Assembly: GCA_024803745.1 (NCBI GenBank)
Contig: JANJXV010000013.1
Span: forward strand, 1,116,001 to 1,180,000
Direction: 5' to 3'
Origin: Megascapheus bottae
Lineage: Eukaryota > Chordata > Mammalia > Rodentia > Geomyidae
DNA length: 64,000 bases
The position numbers were made by a program, and so were the translations under genes. Shown here in pieces: positions 10,640 to 22,510 of the stretch; position 1 is the first letter of the stretch; the number at the start of each line of letters is the position of its first letter. The notes beneath the pieces were generated by a model that ran no database searches, was not told where the DNA came from, and saw nothing but the letters and a program-made list of their open reading frames with translations.

Positions 10640-10870
10640 AAACATAAGTGTAAAGTCCTGGCTTAGGTGTAGTTAAGTTCATATCTTGAATCCATCATTT
10701 ATACATGTGAGAACTTTAGAAGAGACTTTGCATCTAGGTCTCAATTTCTAGATGTAGAAATATAAGCAATTGAGCCTACCTTACAGAGTAGTTTCTGCAG
10801 TTCATGTTAGACAATGCTTTACCATTTCAGTATAAACTAAATAAAGGGTAGCTAGTAATAGTTAAATAGA
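10640..10870 (+). mobile_element. MIR SINE
   Basis: TCTCAATTTCTAGATGTAGAAATATAAGCAATTGAGCCTACCTTACAGAGTAGTTTCTGCAG follows the MIR core order 'tcagtttcctcatctgtaaaatg...cctacctcacagggttg'. Confidence 0.65.
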
Positions 10871-12470
10871 GATCAAGTTATAAAAATACAAATGTATACT
10901 TTCAAGCACTTGATGACAGATAATCTAAGTGGAATCACTAATGCTTTACAGTCTTTAGAGCTAGACTAAACATTAAGAGAGCAGCTGAAAGCTACAAAAT
11001 GAATAGGACTCTCAAATCCCTGTTTGATAATTAAATTGAGACTAGTTAAAAATGGTGGTTTGCATTATTTTTATTGCTTTGCTGCAGGAAGCTGTTCCAG
11101 GCCTTTGTGAACTACTAAGCTACGTGTTTAAATGATTTACAGTGATTTACTGAGCTTTATTCTACTGTAAGCACTTTTTTGCTAATGCATAAAATCGCAG
11201 ATTTCATTGTTGTACAATACCATTTATAGCTTTTGAGTGGGGAGGTTGGAGAGGTTCAGTTAAAATATGGCCTCTTGTGTTCTGGGCTAAAAAGAAATAA
11301 CATCATTTTTGTTTATATGATCACAGATATGTATTTCAGATAGTGATGGCAGTCAAGCTCTTGTGACATTCTAAGGGTCTCAGCATCATTTTACCTCTGT
11401 GTGCCTCTTATCTATGGATGCACTTGTTTTATGAAAGCATCCATGACATGTGAGATATTGACACCCTTAACTGTGTGTGATAAGGGTATTGCCCAGGAAG
11501 AAGGATTTATGCTAGTGTTCATGTCCTGAGCTATGTGATTTGCTTGTGTGAGGATTAAGTTATATAAGAGACATCTGCGCCAGAAAGAGGGCCAGTGTTT
11601 GAGAAGATTGTTGGAAATAAAAGGCAATGTGAACTGTGAATCTGATCACAGTGTAGTTTCAGGATATGAGACTGCATGAGCCATTAAGGAAAATCATTTT
11701 TGCATATTAAATATATGTCTACTGTTTGTGAAGTTGGTGATAGTGATTAGTGATATGATGTCACAGATACAAAAATATACACATTGAACAAAGCACACTA
11801 GCGCTTCCAAAACCAGAACCTTGAAGTTCTATAGTGTTGGAATATACATTTATGCCATTTTGACCATTATATGAACTCATGTTACTATATTGTTCATAAT
11901 ATGAGCCTGTTATTTCTTTCAGCTAAGAACTGTAATTTAATAAAACCCAACAACTTATTTTTGAAACACTTTTCTCTTTATATACAGAATAAGGCTAATC
12001 AGAAATACATAGCAATGATCCCTTAAAGGTGAAAATGAGATCAACAATAGAACAAAGTTCTGTATAGTAACAATAAATGTTATAATATTCTCTTACTTCC
12101 TTTCCCATACTTCTGCTTAAAAATGAGTAAAACTCATGGTGAAATGACTATGAAGAAATAGCCTCACTCATGGGTGAATATGGCTCTAGAGAGCGGACCT
12201 CGAGGGAAGATCATTTGATGGTGCTCGAGTCTAGAGTAATGGCAAAGGTTTTAACAAAATTAATCATAACTTGTAAATTTAAACTGATAAACTTTAAGAT
12301 GGAAAGTCATTTTTATGCAAGAAACAACATGGTTAGATAGTTGTGTTAGAAAAAGATTCAAACCAAGGAAAGCACAGCATTGTTTATGACATTAAGACAA
12401 ATCATCAGAAGCTAGTATTAAATTACTTTTGATCCAATCATGTAGTTAAAAGCTCTTCAAGTGCTACAAA
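10871..12470. other. Intron; mostly unannotated
   Basis: About 1.6 kb without recognisable young repeats. Between 11,030 and 11,220 the sequence (GGTTTGCATTATTTTTATTGC, AGGAAGCTGTTCCAGGCC, ATTTACAGTGATTTACTGAG) looks unique and could be conserved non-coding DNA, but I cannot test that. Nested XbaI/XhoI-type palindromes occur at 12,184-12,236. Confidence 0.35.
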
Positions 12471-12477
12471 GGAATGA

Positions 12478-12625
12478 ATGTGAGTCTTGGCTTTGCTTTT
12501 TACTTAAGTGAGAATCATTTCCAAATCACTCTGTCTCTCCATCCTCAAATCCATCATGTGGAAAATGGACATACATTATTTATCACATAACTTATATGAC
12601 AATTAAGTTGTATTTTATGAAATTG
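12478..12625 (+). mobile_element. MIR SINE
   Basis: GAGTCTTGGCTTTGCTTTTTAC...AATCACTCTGTCTCTCCATCCTCAAATCCATCATGTGGAAAATGGACAT follows the MIR consensus order. Confidence 0.6.
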
Positions 12626-12849
12626 AATATGGTCCTCACCATGCTAATCATCATTATCCAGGAGACAGAGATCTGAAATGGTTTGAGGCCATCTCAACAG
12701 CAAAGAATCCTTCATAAATGTAATTGATAAAAAGCTGAGCTGGAGGTAAGTCATCAGCTGAGCAAGCATATTAATTAAGTTCAAAGCCTAGTATGTGCAA
12801 TTTTATGTAAAATGCTAAGCAAACTAGTTATCTAGGACATGGTAAATTC

Positions 12850-12864
12850 TGTGTGTGTGTGTGT

Positions 12865-12910
<46 letters not shown>

Positions 12911-12911
12911 T
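12850..12911. repeat. (TG)n microsatellite
   Basis: TG run with single interruptions. It abuts the tail end of the antisense ID-like fragment that follows. Confidence 0.95.
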
Positions 12912-12987
12912 GGTCTTGAAGCTGAAGTGAAACCCAGGGGCTCACACATGCTAGAAAACAACTCTCCCTGAACTAAAATCCCATCTG
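12912..12987 (-). mobile_element. ID-like SINE fragment, antisense
   Basis: GAAACCCAGGGGCTCACACATGCTAGAAAACAACTCTCCCTGAACTAAAATCCC parallels the antisense ID monomer (gaacccaggg...gcatgctagg...actgagctacatccc). Confidence 0.6.
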
Positions 12988-13600
12988 TATATTTTAAATT
13001 AAAATAATTAAAAATAATTAAAAATGTTATCATTATCCTCTTCATTAAAATGAACAGAAACAGAAAGATATGTAGAACATTATATTGTGAATAAAACATT
13101 ATGAGATTTAATTCTAGCATTTCATTAAAATAAGAATATAAAAATTATATGCTTGAGAAACTTTACAAGAAAGGATATCAAATTGTTTAATATGATTACA
13201 ATTGAGATGGAATTCTGTTAGACCATTGTGCTACGAATCTTTTAATCTTCATGAATCCACTAAGATCAAATCATCTCCTGGGTCCTGTCTAGTTCTATCA
13301 TATTGTTTTCCTTAATATGTTGAAAATCTCTAGGAAATACTCAAGGGTCTTCCATATCAGTTTTCTAGCACCAGTTCTTTTTCTGAGCTGCTCCTTTTCC
13401 TGGATTCATTGGCTGGATGAAATTTCATTGCACAGTACTCAGTGCGGAGAAGAGGATACCATCCTGGAACCTCAGTAGGACAGTTATAAGGAAAATGAAG
13501 ACAAATAATTTTTTGTGCATTCAGAAGAATTTATTCAGCATCTAATTTGGGGATAGGACTCAATTACTCAAACCACAACCTCCCCAGCCCATTTTGCTTT
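12988..13600. other. Intron, no feature recognised
   Basis: AT-rich sequence. No gene. Confidence 0.4.
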
Positions 13601-13604
13601 AATT

Positions 13605-13862
13605 ACTTTGGGATAGGGTCTCACACTTGAGAGTTTTCACCCTGCCGGAGGCTGATATTTGTTTATACAATTTCTGCATATATTTCTGCATATACACTTT
13701 CTGCATATTTGTTTATACACTTTCTGGTGAATGACATATCACCACTCTTAGTTGGGATGGATTGGGGTCCAAGCTGTTTTCTCAGACTGGCCTCAAACTC
13801 TGTTCTTCCCAATCTCTTTCTTTCAAGTCTCTGGGATTACAGATGTGAGCAAACATTCTTAG
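13605..13862 (-). mobile_element. Old B1-like monomer (antisense), split by a local repeat
   Basis: GGGATAGGGTCTCAC at the left and GACTGGCCTCAAACTCTGTTC...TCTGGGATTACAGATGTGAG at the right are antisense B1. Between them (about 13,655-13,727) a motif TATTTGTTTATACA(A/C)TTTCTG occurs twice about 50 bp apart. Confidence 0.6.
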
Positions 13863-14418
13863 CTCTCCTTTTGAGATTGTTACAAGAGTCTCCTGATCAG
13901 ATTTTTGCAGCCAACTATCAAAAATATTGAATAGCCAGAAGAATCCTAAAAATTGAATTTTACCTGTCATTGGTTAATATTTTCTCAAAGGCTTTCTGTG
14001 GCTATTGACAATGAAACTTATGTAACAATTTAGCTGAACCTTCAAGATTTGGCTCTTTTAACTTTGCAACATCATTTTATATAACCATCATTTTATATAA
14101 CACCTTCTTAGTCTTATATTCTAGCCACATCTTCACATAATCAGCTTCATTTCTTCACTCTTTGCCTTGTTTGTTGCATTCATTAGCTGTCAGCTGGTGT
14201 TATGTCTTGGGAATACCTTTAAATATGGGTAAGGTACACAAGTGTAAAAACCTTGTATGCTCTTGATTATTTGATTCTCAGGAAAAAGTCATAGCAGAGG
14301 AAGACTATAAATATTTGATAAGATAGTGAATAGATGTTCTGGGCGAGGTTAGTAGTCAAGGAAAATACAGTTGCTTAGTCTCTTCTACATAATAGTTAAT
14401 TCGTGATGAATGAATTAA
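13863..14418. other. Intron, no feature recognised
   Basis: A short direct repeat ATCATTTTATATAAC is present near 14,071 and 14,088. Nothing else. Confidence 0.4.
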
Positions 14419-14419
<1 letters not shown>

Positions 14420-14461
<42 letters not shown>

Positions 14462-14467
14462 TGTGTG
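14420..14467. repeat. (TG)n microsatellite
   Basis: About 20 GT units, then TTTGTGTGTGCC. Confidence 0.95.
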
Positions 14468-15590
14468 CCGGGCTGTGATGTTTCGGTATATAGGAATTAC
14501 TTAAGACAGATGTGATAAACTATGTGGGATATATATTTCAGCTTCGCAAGGTTACTTTCTCCTATAGTTGATGGGTTTGCATAACTACAGCTCTGTTTTA
14601 TGATTCAGTTTGTCCTCTAATTCTAGATTGGATGGAGAATTGCTCTTCTGCTTTGTATTTCTTTGCAGTATAATTCATATGATCACAAGGATAAACATTA
14701 TTCCTAGACATCATCTTGATGAAAAGTGAAAGGAAGTTTTGAGAATATTCCCCTATCCTCCCAATGAGAAAATGAACACTATTCTTTGATTTTTGCTTGT
14801 TTAAAATGTCAACTGTTATACAAAAATGATTTTTTTCCTGCATACTGCCAACCACCTTGTTACTCTGGAACATTCAATTATGGATGAGTTTAAAAGTTTT
14901 TGTGTGTAGTGTGATAGTGAAGAGCAGAAGGAAACTAAAATGAGGGTAGGAGTCAATAAAGACTCAAATTTTGTTCTCTTTGTATCTAGATTGGAATTTT
15001 TGCAAAGCTTATGGGGGAAAATGGTATTCTTAAAAAGACATGATAATTGCACATACTCCTGTAGGGACATCACCTCTTTTTAAAATGTGATGTTTAAGGA
15101 ATTAGTCATTTTAAAACAACTAAGTTGGAGAGATGATTACATGTAAAGTAAGTCTCTTGCACAATCCCTTTAAGTAACTGAGATCATTAATCTGTCAGTA
15201 TTCTTTAACAAACTTTGCTAGAAATTGTTGTAGGAAGTGAGGTAAAATCTCTTCGTCTGGAATTTAATCTGAAACAGATATATAGCCATGCTAAGTCTCT
15301 ACTGAAAATGTGCTTTCCTCCCTGCTTTTGGAAGCCTTTTCAATGTGGAAGTTCTTGTGGATTAGGGCTGTAGAACTGATTGTTGTAAATTTTATTACAG
15401 GACTCTGTAATTACTTTGAAAACTCTCTGGAGGGCCAAGTGGATTGCTAGAGAATTTTCTCTTCTCACCAGTAGCAAAACGATCCCCAGGGAAATTTAAT
15501 ACCTAAAAAGATTTTGCATTTAATATACAGAGCCCAATTCAATGCATACCTTTCTTGGATTGTTACAACATCAGCCTTATACATACTCCC
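14468..15590. other. Intron, no feature recognised
   Basis: Unique-looking AT-rich DNA. Two antisense ORFs of 85-91 aa show no family features. Confidence 0.4.
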
Positions 15591-15594
15591 ATTT

Positions 15595-15662
15595 ATTTTG
15601 TATTCACATTCCTACTTATTAGATGAGGAAATACTGGTACTGAGGAGTTAAAGTGTTTATTA
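15595..15662 (-). mobile_element. MIR fragment (antisense), tentative
   Basis: CCTACTTATTAGATGAGGAAATACTGGTACTGAGGAGTTAAAG resembles antisense MIR 'ttacagatgaggaaactgaggcacagagaggttaag'. Confidence 0.5.
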
Positions 15663-15664
15663 AT

Positions 15665-15915
15665 ATCTTTTTATTGTTTTGATACTTTGCAGTTTTGACT
15701 ATAATGTATCTTGATCAATGTCACAATTTTCAACATTTTCATCTGTCTTCCCAACTCTCCATTTCCATTATTTTTCTTACTGTTGTGGGATAGACACTGC
15801 AGTCTCTCCTTCTCTCCATTCATCTAGCACTCTCACCTTAACATCACCCCATCTCCATCAAATGCCAGCTTCCTGGTGTTTATTTTGTTGAACTTTGACT
15901 TTGCCTTTCTCAAAA
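15665..15915 (-). mobile_element. Old L1-type 3' end (antisense), tentative
   Basis: Pyrimidine-rich CTTCCCAACTCTCCATTTCC...CCAGCTTCCTGGTGTTTATTTTGTTGAAC parallels the block at 5.8 kb and at 58.9 kb. Confidence 0.45.
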
Positions 15916-16179
15916 GTTACACTATTTGACTTCTCTTTTAAATCTGCTGTGCTTCAGCCATTATATTTGTAAATACTGACATACCATCTAACATTTATTA
16001 TATGCTTATAAATGAATTTTACCTTCTACATAGTTCATTTAAATGAAATATCCATTTATCCTCATGTCTTTGTTATGTTTCCTATGTTAATTTGAAATAA
16101 TACATATCTATCCCCAGAAAGATGATTCTGTTTGCCTTATATTGTCTTTGGGGAGGAGTATTTAGGGATTTTCATTTTT

Positions 16180-16252
16180 GTTTTTGGAGGCACCGAGAGT
16201 GTGCTGCGGGGTTTTATGCATGCTAGAGAAGAACTCTATCACTGAGACATAT
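16180..16252 (-). mobile_element. ID-like SINE fragment, antisense
   Basis: GCACCGAGAGTGTGCTGCGGGGTTTTATGCATGCTAGAGAAGAACTCTATCACTGAG is a degraded antisense ID monomer. Confidence 0.55.
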
Positions 16253-16413
16253 ACTTTTAAAGATAATCATTTTTATAATTACTTAATATCTATTCATTGC
16301 TAAAAATCTGGAAAGAAATCAAAAGGATATAAAAATTAAAGCCCAAGAAAATTTAACAATCTTATCACCTAGAGGTAATCAGTGTTGGAATTTTTTTGTT
16401 GTTGTTGTTGTTT

Positions 16414-16635
16414 TGGGGGCTTGAACTTGGGGCCTGGGCACTGCCTCTGAGCTCTTTTGCTCCAGGCTAGCATTCTATCACTTTAAACCATGGCTTCACT
16501 TCTGATATTCTGGTGGCTAATTGGAGATAAGAGTCTCCAGGACTTTCTTGTGGAAGCTGGTTTTGAACTGTGATCTTCAGCTCTCAGTCTCCTGAGCAGC
16601 TAAGATTACAGGAATGAGCCACCAGTGCCTGGCTC
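16414..16635 (-). mobile_element. A-type SINE, antisense
   Basis: GGGCTTGAACTTGGGGCCTGGGCACTG...CTGGTGGCTAATTGGAGATAAG...CTGAGCAGCTAAGATTACAGGAATGAGCCACC. First of three antisense SINEs leading to the GRM5 coding exon. Confidence 0.92.
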
Positions 16636-16869
16636 AGTGTGGGAAATTTTGAGGTTCTTACTTCCTAAAGTTTTCTTTTCCTAGCATAGTTTTGCTGGTA
16701 ATATACTTTCTCTCTCATTCTACTTTATGCTTGCTGTACAGCAAGTTTGCTTCTATACTGTAATCCAGATGAACAAAAGAAAAGCACTTATCTCATCATC
16801 AAATCCTAAAGAAGACACAGGCTCACAAGCAGACATAATTTTTAATGTTTTGTTGTTGATTTTTTTTGT

Positions 16870-17090
16870 CATGGGGCTTGAACTGTGGGCCTGGGCATTG
16901 TCCCTGAGTTCTTCAGCTCAAGGCTACTGCCCTACCCCTTGAACCACAGCTCCAGTTCCAGTTTTCTGGTGGTTAATTGGAGATAAGAGTCTCATGGACT
17001 TTCATGCTCGATCTGGGTTTGAACCTTGATCCTCAGATCTCAGCCTGCTGAGTAGCTAGGATTACAGGATGAGCCAGCACTCAGGCTGCT
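16870..17090 (-). mobile_element. A-type SINE, antisense
   Basis: Complete antisense dimer with GGTTAATTGGAGATAAGAGTC linker and AGTAGCTAGGATTACAGGATGAGCC at its 5' end. Confidence 0.93.
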
Positions 17091-17097
17091 GATTTTC

Positions 17098-17318
17098 TTT
17101 TTCTTTTTCTTTTTTTCTTTTTTTTTTTTTTTGCCAATCCTGGTGTTTGAACTCAGGGCCTGGGCACTGTCCTTGAGCTTTCTCATCTCATAGCTGGAGC
17201 TCATCGTGCAGCTTGAGCCACAGCACTACTTCCAGCTTTTTCTGTGTATATGGTAACCAAAGAATGGAACCTAGGGCTTCGTGCCAGCTAGAAAACTCTA
17301 CCACTAGACCAAACTCTA
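17098..17318 (-). mobile_element. B-type SINE, antisense, next to the GRM5 acceptor
   Basis: A T-rich tail (17,098-17,132) is followed by GCCAATCCTGGTGTTTGAACTCAGGGCC and the ID half ending CTCTACCACTAGACCAAACTC. It ends about 95 bp before the coding-exon acceptor. Confidence 0.9.
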
Positions 17319-17387
17319 GATGATGCTTTGTGTTACCATTCTCATATCAGAGCTTCACTATGTATGTGCTTGCATTGTCACAAATTC

Positions 17388-17412
17388 ATGTCCTTTTTTT
17401 TCTGTTTTTTAG
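17388..17412 (+). other. Splice acceptor (polypyrimidine tract + AG) of GRM5 coding exon
   Basis: A pyrimidine-rich tract with T8 and T6 runs ends in TTTTTTAG|G, giving a strong acceptor immediately before the conserved leader sequence. Confidence 0.85.
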
Positions 17413-17421
17413 GTTTTGAAG

Positions 17422-17493
17422 ATGATGATCGTGGGCATACATCTAACTAAATGCTACCTGTGGGCATGGTGGCCCTTTAGAGGATATCTCTAA
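17422..17493 (+). promoter_or_regulatory. Upstream ORF 1 (23 codons)
   Basis: ATGATG opens nine bases into the exon and runs 23 codons (starting MMIVGIHLTK, rich in Trp towards the end) to TAA. It ends 121 nt before the receptor ATG, so reinitiation is possible. It overlaps uORF 2 in another frame. Confidence 0.6.
17451..17480 (+). promoter_or_regulatory. Upstream ORF 2 (9 codons)
   Basis: ATGCTACCTG... to TAG encodes MLPVGMVAL, nested out of frame inside uORF 1. Its start has A at -3 (TAAATGC context) but C at +4. Confidence 0.5.
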
Positions 17494-17557
17494 ATTGCTG
17501 GCTCGTTGCAGTTGTTGGCCCCTGAGCGGAAGACGTCATCTGCTTGTGCTGACCTGA

Positions 17558-18373
<816 letters not shown>

Positions 18374-18375
18374 TA

Positions 18376-18472
18376 ATTTTTTTATTTTTAAATTGCATTT
18401 TATCGTCGAGATAATGTCTAGAGGGGTTACGGTTACATTCGTTCAGGTCGTGGGTGCAGGACGTCTCCAACC
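18376..18472 (-). mobile_element. L1 3' end fragment, antisense
   Basis: TTTTATCGTCGAGATAATGTCTAGAGGGGTTACGGTTACATTCGTTCAGGTCGTGGGTGC matches the start of other antisense L1 ends (26.1, 52.3 kb). It begins about 106 bp after the coding exon. Confidence 0.6.
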
Positions 18473-18662
18473 TTTTTGCCAGTCATGGGGACTGAACTCA
18501 GGGCCTGAGCACTGTCTTTGGCTTTCTCAAGGCTACAGCTCTCCTAGTTGAGCCGCAGCACCACTTCTGGCTTTTTTCTATGCATGTGGTACTAAGGAAT
18601 CGAACCCTGGTCTTCGTGCAAGCTGGGCAAGCACTCTACAACTAGGCCAAATTCCCGGCCAG
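18473..18662 (-). mobile_element. B-type SINE, antisense
   Basis: GCCAGTCATGGGGACTGAACTCAGGGCCTGAGCACTG...GGAATCGAACCCTGGTCTTCG...CTAGGCCAAATTCCCGGCC. Confidence 0.93.
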
Positions 18663-19385
18663 AAGTCTAGTTCTTAATAAGTCAACCCTGAGTTTACCCT
18701 GACATGTACCTCTTCTTTATACGGAAGAGAGTACGAAAGTGAAAATCTGGCAAATACATTATAAACCAATAGTAATTAGCTTTTTGTTGCTTCAGTGTTT
18801 TAAAAATGCTTTTGTTTAGGCTGCTTGCCTAAACAAGGCTGGATGGAACGATGAGCATCGTGCTATTTCCAGTGACGATGACACGAATCACGAGACACCC
18901 TTCCTAAGCAACACGTTTTCTCAGACAATAAAACCCAAAATGAATCTAGTGCCACATCACACTGAGAAAGGGACAAGACAATTTTTTATGAAGCATTGCC
19001 TTATTATGAGGGTTATTTAAGGCTTTAAAATTTTTGCAATAAATTACAGATGTGGCCAATAATCCTAACATATAAAATGTACCATTGAGTCACTCTGAAA
19101 TTAATGTGATTATCTGTGAGTTCATTTCAGAGCCAGCAAACAATCAGATACAACACATGTTCTTTGTCCACTTCCATCGTGGCATGGATTTTAATGCATG
19201 ACCACTCATTCATAATATCTAGAGCTGCACAGATGCAAGATGGACTTCAATGAGGATAGAGATTTCTCTCTGTCTGGAAATTATTGTGTGTAAATTGATG
19301 GCTTATTTAGAGGCATATTAATATATAGAGATTTGGAACCATGCATAAATACTTAGGATAGAAATCTTTGAATTTTTCTTCCACT
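18663..19385. other. GRM5 intron, no feature recognised
   Basis: Unique-looking AT-rich sequence, with a short inverted motif (GTTTAGGCTGC..GCCTAAAC) near 18,813-18,834. Confidence 0.4.
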
Positions 19386-19389
19386 GCTA

Positions 19390-19760
19390 AGAAAGTATTC
19401 CCTTTAATTTTTTCTTGTTATTGAAGACTTGATATAGAGAGAGGGTTACAAGTACATGAATCAGGTCATGAGTAATGAGTACAATTCTTTTTAAACCATG
19501 TTTCCACTTCCATTGCTCTCTCCTCCTTTTTCCCTTCCATCTGCACCCACAAGATACCCAGTTCATTTTCCTTATAGTATCTAGAGTGTATCGCGGGTGT
19601 ATTTGTTCATCCTTGTTCCACTTTTTCTGTTCTCTTTTATCCTTCCAAGTACAAAAATACTAACAAGACAAAAGGAAAAAAATAACCACGACAACTAAAG
19701 AATGTCTCTTTTCATAGAGCTCACATTATAACTTTTTATTTTAAACAATCATCTGTGCAT
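19390..19760 (-). mobile_element. Old L1 3' end, antisense
   Basis: GAGAGAGGGTTACAAGTACATGAATCAGG...AGTACAATTCTTTTTAAACC...CAAGACAAAAGGAAAAAAATAACCACGAC shares order with the ends at 25.5, 29.6 and 49.7 kb. Confidence 0.6.
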
Positions 19761-19949
19761 ATGACTATTGAGCCTTTGTCAGCCACTACTATACTTATTC
19801 TTTTACCTGAAAAGGTGAATGTCTAGAGTTCTATATAGTTTATCATATCCCAGTGTGTGCATATGTAGATACATTAAATTATTTTATGAGATTATTTTAG
19901 TCATTCAGTGTGTTTACTTTTAAAATTGTGATCACTCTTCCCTACCTCT

Positions 19950-20025
19950 TTTTTTGATAGAGATTGATCTCAATGCCTTGAATGTGTGAGGCAAACTCTG
20001 TGCTATGAATTATACCCTAGCCCCT
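19950..20025 (-). mobile_element. ID-like SINE fragment, antisense
   Basis: GATTGATCTCAATGCCTTGAATGTGTGAGGCAAACTCTGTGCTATGAATTATACCCTAGCCC is an antisense ID monomer. Confidence 0.6.
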
Positions 20026-20059
20026 CAATCTCTTCCTTAATACTAAGGTTTTCCTTGTA

Positions 20060-20205
20060 CAACCCAATTTTATTTGATTCTCAAAATAATTCAGCAATAT
20101 TAACAGTTCATGTATTTTACTGCCAATCTAAAATGCAAAACTTTGAAAGTGTAAATAAACCATCTAAGGTAAGTAGTCAACTTAGTTTTGGATTTACAGT
20201 TACTG
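20060..20205 (-). mobile_element. MIR SINE, antisense
   Basis: TTTGATTCTCAAAATAATTCAGCAATATTAAC...AAACCATCTAAGGTAAGTAGTCAAC follows antisense MIR order. Confidence 0.5.
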
Positions 20206-20245
20206 ACTTCTTGTTTAGAAGACTATTATAACTTAAGATGAGTGT

Positions 20246-20330
20246 TGGGGACTTAGCTCAGTGGAAAAGCACTTACTTGCCTGGCAAGTACAATACCCTG
20301 AGTTTGGTCCTCAGGTATGGAAAAAAAACA
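20246..20330 (+). mobile_element. ID-like SINE monomer, sense
   Basis: GTTGGGGACTTAGCTCAGTGGAAAAGCACTTACTTGCCTGGCAAGTACAATACCCTGAGTTTGGTCCTCAG, then A8. Classic tRNA-Ala-derived ID layout without the right half. Confidence 0.85.
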
Positions 20331-21530
20331 TAATCCAATGGAATTATATCCCAATTATGTATTCATGCAATACATATTAGGCAAAAATATGTGCTAACCC
20401 CTCTGATAGTTCTTTGCAGAGGAGCCCTATGTCACAATACTGTATAAATCATGACTTCCAGTAGTTTCATAATATAAGTACACAATATATACAGGAAAGC
20501 TATGTAACTGTGATTCAAAATGATAGTTACCAAATATGTGTATATAGGGAATAGAGATTAGAAAAAAGAATCACTTTCTTCTCTGAGGTTCTGGAGACAA
20601 GAGTGGAAATTTTAAAGACAGAGATAAGATTTGATTGCCGAATTATATCAGGAAGAATACTGATACAGGTGAAAAATTAACAAGTCATGTCAGTTAAGAC
20701 ATCAAGAAAAATAAGATGGGACTTCCTTCTAGCTTGGTCTAGCTTCTATGCAGAAGATGTTAATTTAAGACTGTGGTTCCAGGTCATGGAATTTCACTAA
20801 TTTAGGCTGTTAACTCCAATATGTTGTACCAATAGTAAACAAGTAATCTAATAAACTATGATGCCTTCAAATGGCACATTACCATACAGCTATTGAATGA
20901 CTGAAAGAAGAAAAATGATCCTTGAGAACATTTTAATGAAAAGAAAAGTACAGGTCTATTTTTTTAAAGGGCTTATTTTCATTTTAAACCTTTTAATCAA
21001 ATATTCATAGACTTGCTCCCCAAAATGAGAAAAACTGAACAATTTTCTTATTCTGGGAGGAAACATACTTGATTAGGCATGTGAAAATGGGAGAGGTTGG
21101 TTTTTCATGGTTAAATTTTGCCTACATACACTAAAAATACCTACTATATATATCAATTCCATATTTCAGTATACCTATGACAAGAAAATATTCTCTCTGA
21201 AGTCAAACATACGCGACCACAGTGATTGCTTTGAAATAATTTACAGTATTTCTTAATATGATTATGCCAGTGAATATTTTTCTTGTTCAATTCCAGATAA
21301 TAATCTGGTAAAGAGGGTAGGTGGTTTCATATCTTACAATTTTTCAGTGTTAAGATTAGCATGTAGGAATTTAAGTACAATAAAACTCAGATTCAGGAAC
21401 ATAAAAGAGCTTGAGTCAAACAAGGGTCTAGACTGGAAAATCTCCAAGGTAAAGACGAGTGTTTGGTGGCAGAAAAGTCTCACAGATACTTCATTTGTTC
21501 AAAAGAATTTTACTTGAAATGCGACATCAG
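20331..21530. other. GRM5 intron, no feature recognised
   Basis: About 1.2 kb of AT-rich sequence without ORFs or recognisable repeats. Confidence 0.4.
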
Positions 21531-21532
21531 TT

Positions 21533-21620
21533 GCCTCTCTCTTTCTCTCTTTCCTCTCCCTCTTTCTCTCTTTCCTCTCCCTCTGTCTCTGTCTCTCCCT
21601 CTCTCCACCCCTCCCCACAG
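21533..21620. repeat. CT-rich low-complexity tract
   Basis: Repeated CTCTTTCTCTCTTTCCTCTCC units. Confidence 0.9.
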
Positions 21621-21826
21621 CTAAATTGGGAAACTTCTTCTTAACCCTAAATCAGCCAGTTCTTGTGCTTTCCAATTTATTTTAATGATGATCTCCCTTT
21701 GCTCAGATGACAGGCTTCTTTCTTGAACAGTCTAGAATTTTCCTGATGCTTTCACATGAGCCATTGAGTTGTATGAACAGATATGCTCTTATTTTCAGAA
21801 ACACTTTATCCTCAAATGCCTATTTG

Positions 21827-22020
21827 TGGCAGTACTGGGGGACTGTTTCTTGTCTGGGTTGCATGGAATTGGTCTTCTACCACCTGAGACATGCTTCCAA
21901 TCTAGCATTTTGCAGATTAGTTGGAGATGGAGTCTCACAGACTTTTATACCTGGACTAGCTTTGAATCTTGATCCTCCACTGTCTATTGAGTTGTTAAGA
22001 TTATAAGTGTGAGCTTTGTA
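21827..22020 (-). mobile_element. A-type SINE, antisense, diverged
   Basis: TTAGTTGGAGATGGAGTCTCACAGAC...TTGATCCTCCACTGTCTATTGAGTTGTTAAGATTATAAGTGTGAG. Confidence 0.7.
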
Positions 22021-22364
22021 GTAAGCCATATAGAGCAATGCCACTCAAATAACCTGGTGGCTATAAGGGAAAAAAAAAGATGTGCCTTCACAAGAACCCA
22101 TGCTATCGGTGAGCAGTAAAGGAGAATGGTGGTGCAATGTTGATGTTAATTTCTCACAGTGGAAGTTCCTGGGATTATGAGGTCTTATAGGTAGCGGGAT
22201 TGTTTAGTATGGTTTGCTCTACCACACAGAAATCATGCCTGAAACTTCTGGGCAAACAGAGTAACAGTAATACACAAAAGAAAGGGAGAAAAGAGTATGT
22301 GTTTTCTGTGTATGAGTTTTCAGTGTGGTCTCACTGGGTGCTTTGTCTGAATGACACAAGTCAC

Positions 22365-22508
22365 AACTCTACCCTCTTATTTTTTGCTTGTTAATTGAAT
22401 GTCAGAGGCCCATGGACTTTCCTGTCTAGGCTGGCTTTTGAATTACAACCCTCAGATCTCAGCCTCCTGAGTAGCTAAGATTACAGGCTTGAGCCACTGG
22501 CTCCCAGC
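22365..22508 (-). mobile_element. A-type SINE, antisense, partial
   Basis: TTGTTAATTGAATGTCAGAGG...CTCAGATCTCAGCCTCCTGAGTAGCTAAGATTACAGGCTTGAGCC. The right half is mostly unrecognisable. Confidence 0.8.
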
Positions 22509-22510
22509 TA

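Noticed and set aside
11030..11220. Conserved intronic enhancer
   Set aside because: The sequence looks unique, but without alignment there is nothing in the sequence itself to support regulatory function.
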